DNA of 64,000 bases from Multifurca ochricompacta (GCA_022496185.1 WTXG01000109.1:58976-122975), one strand, 5' to 3'. Shown: positions 11,787 to 22,873, counted from the first letter of the stretch. The notes: a model not told the origin generated them from the letters alone. Numbers and translations: made by a program.

Positions 11787-12283
11787 TGTTGAACACAGAA
11801 GATGTTCGGTGATGCTTCAGGCATCAGGTGATTAGATTAGCTACTTGTAGATTAGATTAGATACCGGAGTTTCAGACTTTTTACATTATCATTATTACTT
11901 TCTTTCTCACATTCCACAGTAGCTGACTGATGCACCATGTAACATGTGATTTCTGTAATGGCCAATGGCCTTTCTCCCTCATGTTTATTGTTTGGACCTT
12001 GTCCGGCACTTGTGGACTTATTCCCAGTGCACAGACCATCCCTTGAAGAGTATATAAGGGTGTCTGTTTTGTCTCCTACACTTCAGAGTTTTCTTCACCT
12101 CTGAAGTGTAAGTCCCAGTCTCTCTACTTACTACCTTACCTATAACTAACCATCTTTGTAGATAACTTGTTCCAGGTGTGTAGTATAGTAATACAGAGTT
12201 TTCTTCACCTCTGAAGTATAACTTGTTCCAGCCTAAACCGCTAACCTTACAGTCAGTATGCTGTGCCTCATGCCTGTTCGACA
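11787..12283 (+). repeat. Solo LTR, family C, inserted in B1 RT
   Basis: Starts tgttgaacacag and ends ctgttcgaca. It has a TATATAAG box near 12053 and tandem copies of a ttttcttcacctctgaagt motif. It matches the reverse complement of 21344-21856. Flanks are tgttg and cattg, a duplication degraded by two transitions. The RT reading frame (CSFEQ before, SVEYLGV after) is interrupted exactly here. No internal region is present. Confidence 0.85.
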
Positions 12284-13600
12284 CATTGTTCAAAGGAACA
12301 CTTGGCTGGCTTCAGATATAGATCATGTTTGTGTAAAATATCCAGCACTTGATGGACTTGTTCCCAATGATGGTTCAGATTGTCTGTAGTCACAACCAGA
12401 ATGTCATCCATATAAACCACTACTTTGCCAGTGAGGATGAGGTCATGGAAAATATGATTCATCATGGACTGGAATGTGGCTGGCAAGTTAGTGAGGCCGA
12501 AGAACATGACATTGGGTTCAAACAGCCCCTGGTTGGTCTTAAAGGCTGCCTTGCCTTGATCTCCTTCCCATATCCTGATGTTGTTATATCCCCAATGCAC
12601 GTCCATCTTTGAAAAGAGTGATTTATTCCTCATAGTATCAATGAGTTTGGAAATCAGAGGCAATGGGTAGGTGTTTTTCACAGTATAGGTGTTAATCTGT
12701 TGATAGTCTTGGATGGGTCTGAGCTTGCTGTCCTTCTTTTTAATGAAGAAGAAGGGAGAGGCATATTGTGACTTTGATGGTCAGATGTATCCCTTCGCCA
12801 ATTGTTCTTCTAAGAAGGCAGTAAGTGCAACCTGTTCCTGCTGGGACAAGGGATAGATTTTGCAATCTATGGCTGCAGGTATGTCTGATACAAAGTTGAT
12901 AGCATGATCCCAGGGGCATGTGGGAGGGAATTGCTGCGACTCTTCTTTGGAGAACACCTTCCAGTGTCAGTGATAGGCTTCTGGCACCACTTCTTCAAAT
13001 GTCTTTTCCATCTGTCCCTGCATGGCCTTTTGTGCCAGTTCTGATGCCTTGGTGGCATAGCATTGTTCCGTATCTTTCATCATCATTTCCTCTTCCTTGT
13101 TGACCCTTCAGATTACTGGATGTCAGATGGTGTAGTCATACCCAAGTGAGGTGATGATAATTGGGTAGGAGTCTTTATCCATAGTGGCATCTGTCCAGTT
13201 AATCTAAGGTTCAAAGGCGGTGAGCCATGGGTATCTGAGGACAAGATCTTCATCTCCTAAGTTCGTAATAAGGAAGTGGATAGTTTTCATTACTTCCCCT
13301 ACTTGGACATTCAGATCGGTGTAATGAGTGATTTTTCCTGCACAATTGGTGGTCCCGTCAATATTCCAGATATTCTTTTCTTGGGGGAGTGCCAACATTC
13401 CCAAGGCCATGGTTTTTATCAGGCGTGGGCTGATAAAATTGTCCATTGCTCCTGAATCTACCAGGATGTCTCAATCAGCCATTTTCTGTGTGGTTTCGAA
13501 ATGTACTGGTATTTTCAACAACTTGAAATGACTAGTATACACAGATGTAACATGGAGTGCTCATGCCCAGGCTGATGGGTTTGAGCCTATCAAAAATCCT
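12284..13600 (-). pseudogene. B1 protease and reverse transcriptase
   Basis: Protease block MDNFISPRLIKT...NIWNIDGT and DLVLRYPWL, then RT with [44 protein letters not shown] and [13 protein letters not shown] stops where the solo LTR C enters the CSFEQ..VEYLG motif. Pol overlaps the gag end at 13590-13600 in the -1 frame. In-frame stops make it inactive. Confidence 0.87.
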
Positions 13601-15089
13601 TCTTTGCAAACACCTTCTCAACCAGGATGGCACGTACTTCCTCGCTCTCCTTCATCATATTTGCCCATATGTCTTGGGCTTTCTCTTCTTTGGTTCATTT
13701 GTCGATGGTATGTGGGTTGTTTTGGACAGGGGCAGTGGGTGTGGTAATTGTGCTGGCAACTCATACTCCTTTCTTGGGGCAGTCACAAGACATATGTCCC
13801 TGTGCCTTACAGCGGAAACATCTGCCTTCTTTCATTAATGTTTGCTGCTCATCCTCTGTGAGCACTACTCAAGCCCTGGTCCTGTCTGCTGAGGTGTCCA
13901 TGGCATTTGGATCTCTTTGTGCTGGTTTGACCCCAAAGGCTGCCTTCCATTGGTCTCTTGTTTTTCCCTTCTTGGTATCAACTCCAAAGCATGTTTGGAA
14001 GTTGAGGTAGTCTTGCTGCTGTCTTTGAGCAGCATCAACCCATCCATCCCAGTCCTGAGGGTGGTGGAACTGGATGATGTTTTTGACTAGAGGATTAGGC
14101 AATCCTTGTGAGAAGAGATCCAAGGTTGCCTCTTCATCTGTATCGTACCCTGCCCTGTTGGCCAGGCTTCTGAACTTTGCCACATAGGCATTGAGTTCTC
14201 CCTTCTCCATCCTCAAGTGTTTCAATTCACAAGTGGCCTTCTGCTTGGCCTGTCCGTCTGTGAAGACATCTTTAAATCACTGGGTGATGGTTTCCCAGAG
14301 ACCTTCACTAGTGGTGCAATGTCCACTTTCAATTTGTTCATTCAGCCATTCTAGTTGTTCCATGGTCCAGTCATCCACTGCTTCTCCTCGGATCAGGGAT
14401 AGGAAGAGATTGGCTTGTTGGAAGGGGTTTATAATTTGTGGAATGTCATGGTTAAAATTTTTGAACATTGTGAATTCCAGCATAAACTTTTTGCTTTGTG
14501 AGTGATCCCCAGTAAACGTCTGAGGTAGTACTCCTGACAGGCATCCCAAAGGAGGAGGGATGTTTGGTGGTGCTATTACTGGGGCTGATGGGGTTGGGTC
14601 TGGGAGTTGGGCAGCGATGGTTGACATATTTTGGTGGAGTGGGGTAACGGTATTTGTAGACTGTATTGATATCTGAGGAGTTGTCAAAGCAGGGGCTCTG
14701 ATCATGACAACTGCTGGTGCAACCAGAAACATAGCCACTGCTAATGCTGGTGCTTCTTCACTATGTTCTTCTATGTACTCTTCTGGTTCAGAGTCTGTGA
14801 AAATGGCTGGAGGGTTTTCTCTCCATGGGCCTAGTCCAAATTCAGGTGGGGCAGGTCCTGTAGTGACCCAAGAGTGTTGGCTTTCCGAGTATCGGATACA
14901 ATACCAAACTCTCTTCTCATTGTCATATTCTACTGGTTGGTATCTTCCATCGTGATAGACATAGTATCCAAACTCGGACTCAAAATCTTTCCAGGTGGCA
15001 GAGCCAAGTACTTGCTGTGAAAGATTATTCTCTTCTCTTTGTTCAATGAGTTCTTCTCGAAAGAGGGTCTGACTGTGGCTGGAAGCCAC
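13590..15089 (-). pseudogene. B1 gag
   Basis: The N-terminal region (ASSHSQTLFREELIEQREENN..., FGYYVYHDGRYQPVEYDNE), an acidic linker, MSTIAAQLPDP, the capsid region (FTMFKNFNHDIPQIINPFQ; EWLNEQIESG; ATLDLFSQGLPNPLV) and a CCHC knuckle. There is no ATG at the beginning: the codon aligned with A1's gag ATG is GTG (15087-15089), with A at -3 and G at +4. The end reads AAG-GAT-TTT-TGA at the gag-pol junction. At least one CGA to TGA stop lies near 14277. Confidence 0.87.
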
Positions 15090-15095
15090 AATGAG

Positions 15096-15106
15096 AGACT
15101 TGACTT
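15096..15106 (-). other. B1 primer-binding site, complementary to its own transcript 5' end
   Basis: On the minus strand aagtcaagtct lies 2 nt after the 5' LTR. It is exactly complementary to AGACTTGACTT in the LTR (15332-15342), 34-35 nt downstream of the TATA box. This matches Tf1-type self-priming. Confidence 0.75.
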
Positions 15107-15108
15107 GA

Positions 15109-15675
15109 TGTTACGTCCAGTGTGAGATGTTCTGCATGACTTGTGTAACAGCATTACTTGTGTATTCAGATAAGAAGCCAATAGGGCTTCTTGGAGTTAA
15201 AGGGGATGAGTCAAAGTCAAAGGGGCTGTTCCTAAGACAATGTTGAGTGGAGAAGTGCCAAAAGCACTTGAGACAGATGAGTCAAAGAGTTTCAAGGGGA
15301 AGTCCAGAAGACAGACACCAATGTATTCAATAAGTCAAGTCTGAGGTCTACAGTGTAGTTACAGTGGACTTATATACGTAATCTGATGGGCGTCTATAAG
15401 ATAAGAGTCACAGAGTCAAGTGGGCCCAAATATCTGAAAGTGGAGGGCATAAAGCCTGGCTTCTGATAGGGAATTAAGTAAGTGTCTGGTCATAAAGATA
15501 AGGAGATAACAGGTCAAATGTGTAAGCATAAATGGATAAGGTCACGGGGAGGGGAGCAAAGCACATGACGGATCGTAGGAAGGGGACGTAATCATGAAGT
15601 GCAGTGTAGGTGGAAGAGTGGGGTTCTCGTTGGGGATTGTGAAGAAAATGGGGTTGCTTGGCAAGGATTGTAACA
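15109..15675 (-). repeat. 5' LTR of B1
   Basis: Starts tgttacgtccag, ends gattgtaaca, followed by the TSD tatat. Shorter than the left LTR (567 against 598 bp) with scattered transitions, indicating age. Confidence 0.95.
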
Positions 15676-15680
15676 TATAT

Positions 15681-16476
15681 CCCACAGATCCTCATCTGTG
15701 GTTCTGGTTCCAGCTGTGATCCTATCATTCAGCCATTCTATCTGCTCCATCGTCCAGTCATCTACAGAGTCCCCTCTGATGAGTGAGAGGAAGAGGTTGG
15801 TGCACTGGAAGGGGTTCACTATTTGCGGGACATCATGATTGAAGTTTTTGAAAGTCTTGAACTTGAGCATGAACTTTTTGCTCTGAGAATGATCACCCAT
15901 AAATGTGGTTGGCAGGACTCCTGTAAGGCGTCCTGATGGGGGAGGGAGGTTTGGTGCAGGGACTACTGGAGCTGGGTCAGGTAACTGTGCAGCAATGGTG
16001 GACATGATTGGGTAGATGATGGTCAGAGTATCAGAGGTTTGCTGTGTAATCTGGGGAGAGTCCAAAGCAGATGTTCTGAACGTGGTACTCTCTGGTGCAA
16101 CTGTCGGAGCCGTAAAACTAGTGGCTATGAACTGTGCATCTTCGCTGCTTTCTTCAATGTATTCTTCGTTCTCTGAATCTGTGACGATGGCTGGAGGATT
16201 TTCTCTCCAAGGTCCTAAGCCATACTCTGGTGGGGCAGGTCCTGTAGTGACCCAGGAATGGTGGCTTCTAGAGTAACGGATATGGTACCAGACCCGTTTC
16301 TGTTCATTGTATTCAACTGGCTGGTACTGGTCATCATGATAGATGTAGTATCCAAACTCGGTTTCAAAATCTTTCCAGATGGCAGAGCCAAGGACTTGTT
16401 GTGAAAGATTATCCTCATCTCGGTGGTCGATGAGCTCTTCATTGTGCAAGGTCTGGCTTCGACTAGATGAAGCCAT
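15681..16476 (-). pseudogene. A1 gag, N-terminal part
   Basis: Starts at an ATG in strong context (ACC-ATG-G; cat at 16474-16476) with MASSSRSQTLHNEEL, then FGYYIYHDDQYQPVEY, an acidic segment, MSTIAAQLPDPAP, and the capsid start (FKNFNHDVPQIVNPFQ; DDWTMEQIEWLND). It stops at the tatat target site of B1; the rest is at 6920-7695. It gives the reference start for family B gag, where the same codon is GTG. Confidence 0.87.
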
Positions 16477-16484
16477 GGTGGGGG

Positions 16485-16495
16485 AGACTCGACTT
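16485..16495 (-). other. A1 primer-binding site
   Basis: Minus strand aagtcgagtct, 2 nt after the 5' LTR. It pairs with the predicted transcript start AGACTTGACTT (16725-16735) with one G:U pair; a CpG lost in the LTR copy would account for the difference. Confidence 0.65.
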
Positions 16496-16497
16496 AA

Positions 16498-17092
16498 TGT
16501 AATGCCTGGTGCAGGCATTCGTCATGACGTGTGATGCGGTTGTGTAGCAAAACTACAAAGTCAAGTGTGCACTGTCTTTCAAGTACACGGAGGTCAAATG
16601 AGAAGTCAATACCAAGGAGCTAATCCCTTAGTACTGGTGAGCAGAGAAGTGCCAGAAGCACTGAGACAATTCAGAGGTCGGGTCTTAGAGATCACCCAGA
16701 AGGTAATGCACCAAGTCAATTAAGAAGTCAAGTCTGAGCCATACAGGGCTATCTATGTAGGTCTTATATACGTAACAGAGTCAGAGCCTGAATCAGAGTA
16801 TTGTACTGGGTGTATCAACAAAGTTGTAATCTATCCATATAAAGAACAGAGTCAGGGTGGGCCAGGTGAGAATATACGTAGACGAATCCAGTATAGTCAT
16901 GATTCTGGTGGGAAAATATGTAAGAGTTCTTGTGTAAAGTATGAGTCAGAGATAAGCACAGCCCAGGTCAAAGATAAGGGACAAATATGTACAAAGGGGG
17001 TCATAAACGTGATCAACAAAGGACAAACAGGGCCAAATGGCATGTCACATGGAAAGAAAAAGAGACAAGATGATGCAGCAGGGTTTGTAACA
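16498..17092 (-). repeat. 5' LTR of A1
   Basis: Begins tgtaatgcctgg, ends tttgtaaca; 595 bp. The minus strand has TATATAAG (16763-16770) and, 35 nt further, AGACTTGACTT as the likely transcript start. Confidence 0.93.
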
Positions 17093-17604
17093 CTGTATCT
17101 GAGTCATTGCAGTCATTGCAGGAACAGACAGTTGAGAACATAGTGCAGGTGTCAACCATGTGAAAGTTGAAACAGTGCGCTCTTCTGGCATAGAGTTCAC
17201 ATGAACTGAATATATCTTTATTGCTAGGTGCTGCAGGCAGTGTTATGCTCATGAGTTTGGCAAACAGATAAAGATGAAAAGAAATACACACCGGGAGTAT
17301 CACAGTAGCATCAGACCCAAGAAGTGCTTGCCACCACCTGAGAACACCTTTCTTCTCATCAACTGGAAGATTAAATGGGTACTGGTGCCATGCATAAGCT
17401 TTAAATTCACCAAGAAACTGTGCCTTGAAAGCCCCAGCACAGTTCCTCCATTGGATGAATGCATCTTTTCCCCCATACTTGATTTCCTTCTCAGCAAGAT
17501 CAACAAGGAACTGAGCAACAATTTTAAAAGTGTTGATGTGGCAGATTCCAGCATATGATGAGTCACTCTTAGTCTCTGACTTGAATAGATCTGACTTAAG
17601 GTAT
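17093..17604 (-). pseudogene. hAT-type transposase, C-terminal exons
   Basis: Minus-strand exons read KSDLFKSETKSDSSYAGI, then YPFNLP...VLRWWQALLGSDATV, then after an intron (about 17231-17291, GTGTGT...CTGCAG) LAIKIYSVHVNSMPEERT followed by STFTWLTP. This resembles the hAT dimerisation domain (WW, NS..ER). The last visible exon is cut by the A1 insertion at 17092. The first exon follows an intron into which the 17613-20758 element is inserted. The rest of the gene is at 20767-22873. It is probably a dead transposase rather than a host gene. Confidence 0.8.
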
Positions 17605-17824
17605 GCTATGTGTAGTGATTGTCAAGGGTTTTCATACCTGCGTGGGTAAGCGCCACAGGTTTTGCCGGGTACAGGTACAGGTATATGGCTCCCAACCTGT
17701 GGAAACCCATACCTGCATGGTGGGTTTGGCAGGTATAGGTGCCGATTATCCATTGACAAGATCAGTAGAATTTCCAAGATAAAACACATCTGCAGCCACA
17801 AAAATACAAGATCTCGTCTGATGT

Positions 17825-18120
17825 ATGCTACAGGGTGGTGTTAAATATGTTCTAGTATTATCCTACAAAATATCAAAGCAGATCAATGGTGCAATGTAAA
17901 ATAAAACTGTTATCAGTGATCTACATTCTTGAAAATCATGATGCATCTGTTTTATTAACATGCGACCAATTCTGCTGGTCTGGCACTATCTAAAATACTC
18001 TCTAGACTACTTTAGACTATTCTATAATCTAATTATCAAATTACTTTATTGAAACAAGGCCCACATGTATCTACAAGCTGCATGGGGCAGCGACTACATT
18101 GCATTGCATGGTGGTCTGAC
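17825..18120. repeat. Dispersed repeat G, copy 1
   Basis: About 300 bp clearly homologous to 56215-56512 (shared ctagactactttagact, tatctacaa, gcgactac). The copies are diverged. It is probably a decayed LTR or LTR part, because the sequence before it carries a degraded version of the ctgcagccccaagaggac motif of LTR F. Confidence 0.6.
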
Positions 18121-18146
18121 CTCCTTCCTATTAAGGAAGGTTGACT

Positions 18147-18859
18147 TAAATGCACAGAATTGTGCATCCAGGGACCAGGACAGTTGCACTTGTATGAAAT
18201 GAAACTAGAATAATAAAATAATAATGTAAATAAAAGATCCTTTTAATTTTCTGAACATAAAACAACAATTTTTGAGGAATCTTGAGTAGCCATAAATGAA
18301 TGCATTGTGTCCAAGTGCTTATCTCCCTGACTGGGATGGCCTGGGCCATTTATCTGAAATGCACAGAAATGCAAAGATTGGTCGTGCTTGTATAAAATTG
18401 AAACCAGAATAATAAAATAAAAATGGAATAATAAATTATCTTAATCTTATGAACATAAAATAGGAATCTTTGAGGGATCTTGAGTAGCCATAAATGAACA
18501 CATTGTGTCTGAGTGTGTATCTCCTTGACTGGGATGGCCCAGGCCGATTGTCTGAAATGTGCAATGCAAGTAAAGAACTTGCATGCATTTCATTTTATGG
18601 GTAACCCAGGTATCAAAACAATTATCCAGGGGTTACCCCTGCCAATGTCTATGTGTTCATTAAATTTTTTTGCATTCTGTGTGGTTATCTGACAGGCTAT
18701 TCATCAATGTTCTATAACATCCTATCTAATCATCTCTGTATACTGGATTTTAGTTGTGCTTGTATAAAATTGAAAGCAGAATAATAAAATAAAAATGGAA
18801 TAATTAATTATCTTAATCTTCTGAACATAAAACAAGAGCCATTGAGGGATCTTAAGCAG
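18147..18859. repeat. Degenerate repeats of about 220 bp inside the hAT-type element
   Basis: Three copies with the order tgcacttgtataaaatt, aataataaaataa, atcttaat..tgaacataaaa, ttgagggatcttgagtagcc, actgggatggcc. They start near 18170, 18380 and 18750; a segment of other sequence lies between the second and third. The third is split by the B5/F insertions and resumes at 20560-20650. Confidence 0.7.
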
Positions 18860-20559
18860 TGTTACTGTAACGGGTGAAGCTCCGTGTACACTTAGAAACA
18901 GGAAGGGCAAAGGTTTGGTGACCTAAGTCGTTGGGCGTACCATGGAGGCAAACGTCATGTGTTAAGCAATGACCAGGAACTGTGTCACCCACTGTGGTTT
19001 ATGCAACCACGATGACGGCGTTCTGAAACTGGAAGAAGCTGCAGCCCCAAGTACTGCTTTCTTATTGTGCCTATCCCTAGCACCTTAGGGTGTGTCTAAC
19101 CCTTAACACAACAGGGGACCTTATCCAGCCACTGACAACATCGTAGGTAAGGGTACTGTATCTGACCGTCCTACAACTGATGATTGTCTTGGTGACCTTC
19201 TGTTCATGGAGAGCCTCCATAACTGGAAGAAACTGCAGCCCCAAGAGGACAAGATCCAAAGGATCGAGTCACACAGGGAGGCAGGATGCCATTAGCACTA
19301 TGTATCGAACTTGTGTAGACAGTTACTCACCTGCAGCCCCAAGAGGACAAGATGGGGGCTACAGGCTGTTACAGGGGGTCTTATATACATTTCTCAGTGT
19401 AACGAGGTAAGCAGTAAGTGTAAGCAAGAATCAGCAAGTATCAGTCAGCTGTATTGCTGACTGAGCCTTATCTTTGTGATTCGTAAGCTGCTTTACTCTG
19501 CTGACTGATCATGCTCCACAGTGTGATGTCATAATGACGTCACTGTGGAGTAGATAACTGATATGTAGTCTAGCCCTTCGGTCTGGAACACATTTATCTA
19601 CTGATACATGTGGTTCTGTGCTAAAATTGGCCATGGCCCAACCTGGGCCCTTATCTAGAGCTCCACTTACCTAGAACCTTCTAGGCTGGACTCCTCTTAT
19701 CTTGATAACAGCTCCACTAAGTCTAGAACCATCTAGACTGTGGGGCCTTGCCTATTGTGGTAAACACAATAGAGAATTGACTTGTTATTGTTGAGTGGCT
19801 CTTGTGCTGACTAAGCAGCATGTGACTATTACATGTGACTCGGTCACATGATCCATGTCACGACTACATTCCCATGATCACGTGTTGAGACTGCTGGGTA
19901 ATCTTCCCACAGTCATGTGATCCAAAAGGGAGAAAAGAAAAGGAAAAATAAAGTAGAGCCATGACAGTTACATCTGGTGCAGGATGTTCCACACAACTTG
20001 TGTGACAGCGTATCGTTTGGGATCAGGTAAGGAACCAATAAGGTCTCTTGGAGTAAGAAGGGGATAAGTCAAAGTCAAAGGGGCTGTTCCCTAAGACAAT
20101 GTTGAGCGGAAAGGTGTCTGAAACACCAAGACAGACTAGTCAGAAATTCAAAGGAGGATGTCCAGAAGACAGGCACTGATGTATTCAATAAGTCGAGTCT
20201 GAGGTCTACAGCGTAGCTACAGCAGACTTATATACATAAAGGGACAGGCGTCTATAGATAAGAGAATCAGAGTCAAGTGGGCCCAAATATCCGAAAGCGG
20301 AGGGTGTAAAGCCTGGCTTCTGATAGGGAACTAAGTAAGTGTCTGGTCATAAGATAAGATGATAAGACGATAAGGAGATAGCTGGTAATCATAGACAAAC
20401 ATGGAGTCAATAGGAACAAACACGGTCACGGGGAGGGGAGTAAAGCATGTGACGGATCCCAGGATGGAGACATGATCAAGAAATGTAATGTAGGTGGTAA
20501 AGTAGGGTCGGCATTTGGGAGAGTGAAGAAAAGAGGGTTACTCAGCAGGGATTGTAACA
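18860..20559 (-). repeat. Solo LTR of family B (B5), split by LTR F
   Basis: Starts tgttac at 18860, resumes at 19967 (gttacatctggtgcagg) and ends gattgtaaca at 20559. TSD agcag at 18855-18859 and 20560-20564. No internal gypsy sequence remains, so it is a product of LTR-LTR recombination. Confidence 0.88.
18866..19966 (-). repeat. Solo LTR, family F, nested in B5
   Basis: 1101 bp, starts tgtaacgggtg and ends gccatgaca. TSD gttac at 18861-18865 and 19967-19971. The minus strand has TATATAAG near 19387 and, 34 nt on, ATCTTGTCCTC. The cagccccaagaggacaagat block occurs twice in it (near 19229 and 19333). Confidence 0.83.
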
Positions 20560-20766
20560 AGCAGCCACAAATAAATGTGTTGTGTATCTTCTTGGTCTGG
20601 GAAGGCCCAGGCCAGTTATCCGAAGTGTGCGATGCAAGTAAAGAACTTGCACGTGTTTTCACAGGTGACCCATGGGTTACCCATACCCGTAGTGACAGGT
20701 ACAGGTATGGGTATGGGTACCAACGAGTATACCCCAGGGTTACCCCTGCCAATCACTAGCTATGTG

Positions 20767-21343
20767 CAATTATGTTTATGAATCATCTGACAGAAGTCAG
20801 GAGGAAAAAATACTCACTGGAATCAAGATATGTTGCTGCTAAGTAGACTTGATTGGATAAATTTCCATCCTCAAACAATTCCTGGTGTCGACTGTTGAGT
20901 ATGCCAAAGATCTGCTGTTGGATTTCATTAGGGAACTCGCATTGGGGATTGGTTATAACATCCTTGATCGCTTGTAGCATTGCATGCCAGAAAATGAAGA
21001 CATCTGAAGCTGTTGACTCATTTGCTTCAAGGCAGGCTAATGCTTTGACAGCTGGTGTGCCAACATCAACCAACTGGGCAAGATTAAATTCAAAATCCAT
21101 TGTTGATCATGATGCATGTGGTTGAAAGTTTACTGCCAATTCCTAATGCATGTTAATTGACAATCTTTCCTGCTGGCAGTGGGATAGTGACATACCTCAA
21201 GATCAAATTTACCATTTTGTACAACCCTTTTGATAGCAGGAATTGTATGTTGTACAGAAATTGAGGATAGAATGACAGTACCAAATTGGGTCTTTCCAAT
21301 TGCTTCAAGCCCAGGACCAGTGCGCAGCACTTTGCATGCTGCT
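20767..21343 (-). pseudogene. hAT-type transposase, middle exons
   Basis: The minus strand encodes a segment near 21130-21330 (GLEAIGKTQFGTVILSSIS, AIKRVVQNGKFDLE), a short intron (GTATGT...TTAG, about 21127-21178), then DFEFNLAQLVD, FIFWHAMLQAIKDVI and NQVYLAATYLDS. These resemble the hAT catalytic-domain region before the dimerisation domain. The donor GTGAG at about 20817 begins the intron that received the 17613-20758 element. Confidence 0.78.
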
Positions 21344-21856
21344 TGTCAAACAATCATGCTGCTGGTTATACTGACTGTGGTTAGTAGCATGTTAGGCTAG
21401 AAAAGACAAGTAACTTCAGAGATAGAAGGAACTCTATATTAACTATACTACTGACCTAGAAAAGACAAGTACTATAAGAAGTGTTAGTCTAAAGGAAGTA
21501 GTGAGTAAAGTAGATGGGACTTACACTTCAGAGATAGAAGGAACTCTGAAGTGTAAGAGATGAAACAGACACCCTTATATACCCATGGGGGCCAGGGGAA
21601 ATGGTCTGTGCGCACTGGGAATAAGTCCACAAGTGCTGGACAATAAACAATGAGGGATAAAGGCCATTGGCCAACAAGGAGTCACGTGCTTACTGTGCAT
21701 TACTAAGTACATCACTAATCAGCTGAGTAAGGTGAGAAAGAAATGTAATAAAGATATTGTAAAAAGTCCGAAACTCCGGAACCTAATCTAATCTTATCTA
21801 CAGCTTTAAGCGATCTTAGATGCCTGAAGCATCTCCAGACACATCTTGTGTCAACA
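21344..21856 (-). repeat. Solo LTR, family C, inserted in the hAT gene
   Basis: 513 bp with a perfect 5-bp TSD ctgct (21339-21343 and 21857-21861). It is the reverse complement of the family at 11787-12283, with a TATA box (cttatata near 21574 on the plus strand). Confidence 0.92.
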
Positions 21857-22873
21857 CTGCTTTCAGCTCTGCAGTTGCAAGGTGGGATGCAGTTGTATGG
21901 AATTTTGTGATAACAGCATGAACAGTCTTGATAGTGTTTTGAAAGTATGGAAGCTTCACAATATCCTTTAAGGTGTTATTGATGTGATGAATGATATCTG
22001 CTAAATTCAAGGCAGTGGGCACCTCAATGACAAAGTGTCATCGAGAGACACAAGTATTGCCTGTGCTATCACAAACAACAGCACTGATTCTGGGATGACC
22101 AATGGTATTGACAGTCTAATTTGGCAAGCATCAATTAATTGGATGAGATTTACATAAATGGAGATAATACGCACCTCAAGGACAACATCTTTGATCCAAA
22201 CACCTGTGTGAGACTCGGATGTTGCCTCACGACATTCCATCAGATAAACCTTCCTGTTTGGTGTTGAAACATGTATTGTCCAGAATGCCTCCCCTCCTTT
22301 CATTGTACCACCATCACATGATACTGTCAGGTTCTCCTGTGTCCACAGGTATTGCAACTGCTTTGCCATAACATTCTCTGCTTCACTCACAATGTGCTCT
22401 GTCTCCAGTTTCTCCCGTGTAGCTGGTGTATATGTAGGATCAGCAACTGTAAACACTTGGTGCCACTCAGGCCTTGATACAAGATGTGTAGGCAGGCCAG
22501 CAGCACAGATCAATAGGAGGATGGTGAAAACTAGCTGCTTATGTCGTTCATCCCTCCCCAATGTTCAGGCCTCTTCAAACCACTCTGCTGTTGGCACCAA
22601 CCTTCCATCCTCTTTCTTTGTCTTCCTGGAAACCTGAGCTTTGCCTACCCCATCCTGATTCTGTTCATTATCTGTCTTTTCAGCTTCAGAATCCAAGACC
22701 CTTTTTGACAGTGCATTCTTAGCAGCCAACTCCTTTGCCTTCAACTGAAGGTGCTTTGGTAGTTTATTGCATGTGCATGCATGTTTTAAGGTCCATTGGA
22801 GATTTCGATTTGAAAAAGTGATGCTGCACCCTTCTCCAACACAGCAATAAAGGTGCTTTCCTGGTTGGGACAC
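21857..22873 (-). pseudogene. hAT-type transposase, N-terminal half (BED-like finger and DUF659-like domain)
   Basis: The minus strand starts with a Cys/His group (CCVGEGCSITFSNRN...LKHACTC), resembling a BED-type zinc finger, then a basic Lys-rich linker, EWFEEA, and a DUF659-like region: NLTVSCDGGTMKGGEAFWTI, ECREATSESHTGVWIKD. After a 59-bp intron (22116-22174, GTGCGT...TTAG) come SVLLFVIAQAILVSLDDT, CPLPTALNLADIIHHINNTL and TASHLATAELKAVL. A few stops break it. The solo LTR C at 21344 splits it from the middle exons. Confidence 0.78.

Larger units (their letters stand above)
7696..15675 (-). mobile_element. Ty3/gypsy retrotransposon B1 (family B), inserted in A1 gag
   Basis: Complete but decayed element with both LTRs (7696-8293 and 15109-15675), TSD tatat at 7691-7695 and 15676-15680, a PBS, gag, pol, ORF3 and a polypurine tract. 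It is CpG-poor compared with B3 and B4, and its LTRs differ at many positions, so it is an older insertion. A solo LTR of family C is inserted in its RT at 11787-12283. Confidence 0.95.
1..17092 (-). mobile_element. Ty3/gypsy retrotransposon A1 (family A), nested and decayed
   Basis: Chromodomain-type gypsy element read right to left: 5' LTR (16498-17092), PBS, gag, protease, RT, RNase H, integrase, chromodomain, ORF3 region, polypurine tract, 3' LTR (1-578, missing about 16 bases at the window edge). It is split by a Tc1/mariner palindrome at 3273-4865 and by element B1 at 7696-15675, which separates the two halves of gag. The 5 bp after the right end are ctgta; the matching duplication would lie left of the window. 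The right end interrupts the last visible exon of an hAT transposase. Many in-frame stops are explained by CGA to TGA changes, so it is defective. Confidence 0.93.
17613..20758. mobile_element. Non-autonomous hAT-type element with 8-bp TSD
   Basis: The 8-bp duplication gctatgtg lies at 17605-17612 and 20759-20766. The termini are TAGTGATTG..CA and its inverted counterpart, fitting the hAT YARNG end rule. Subterminal sequence is rich in degenerate GGGTAY repeats (tacaggtatgggtatgggta near 20700). It carries no transposase. Inside are an LTR G remnant, roughly 220-bp repeats and two nested solo LTRs. It sits in what was a 63-bp intron of the surrounding hAT gene. Confidence 0.85.
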
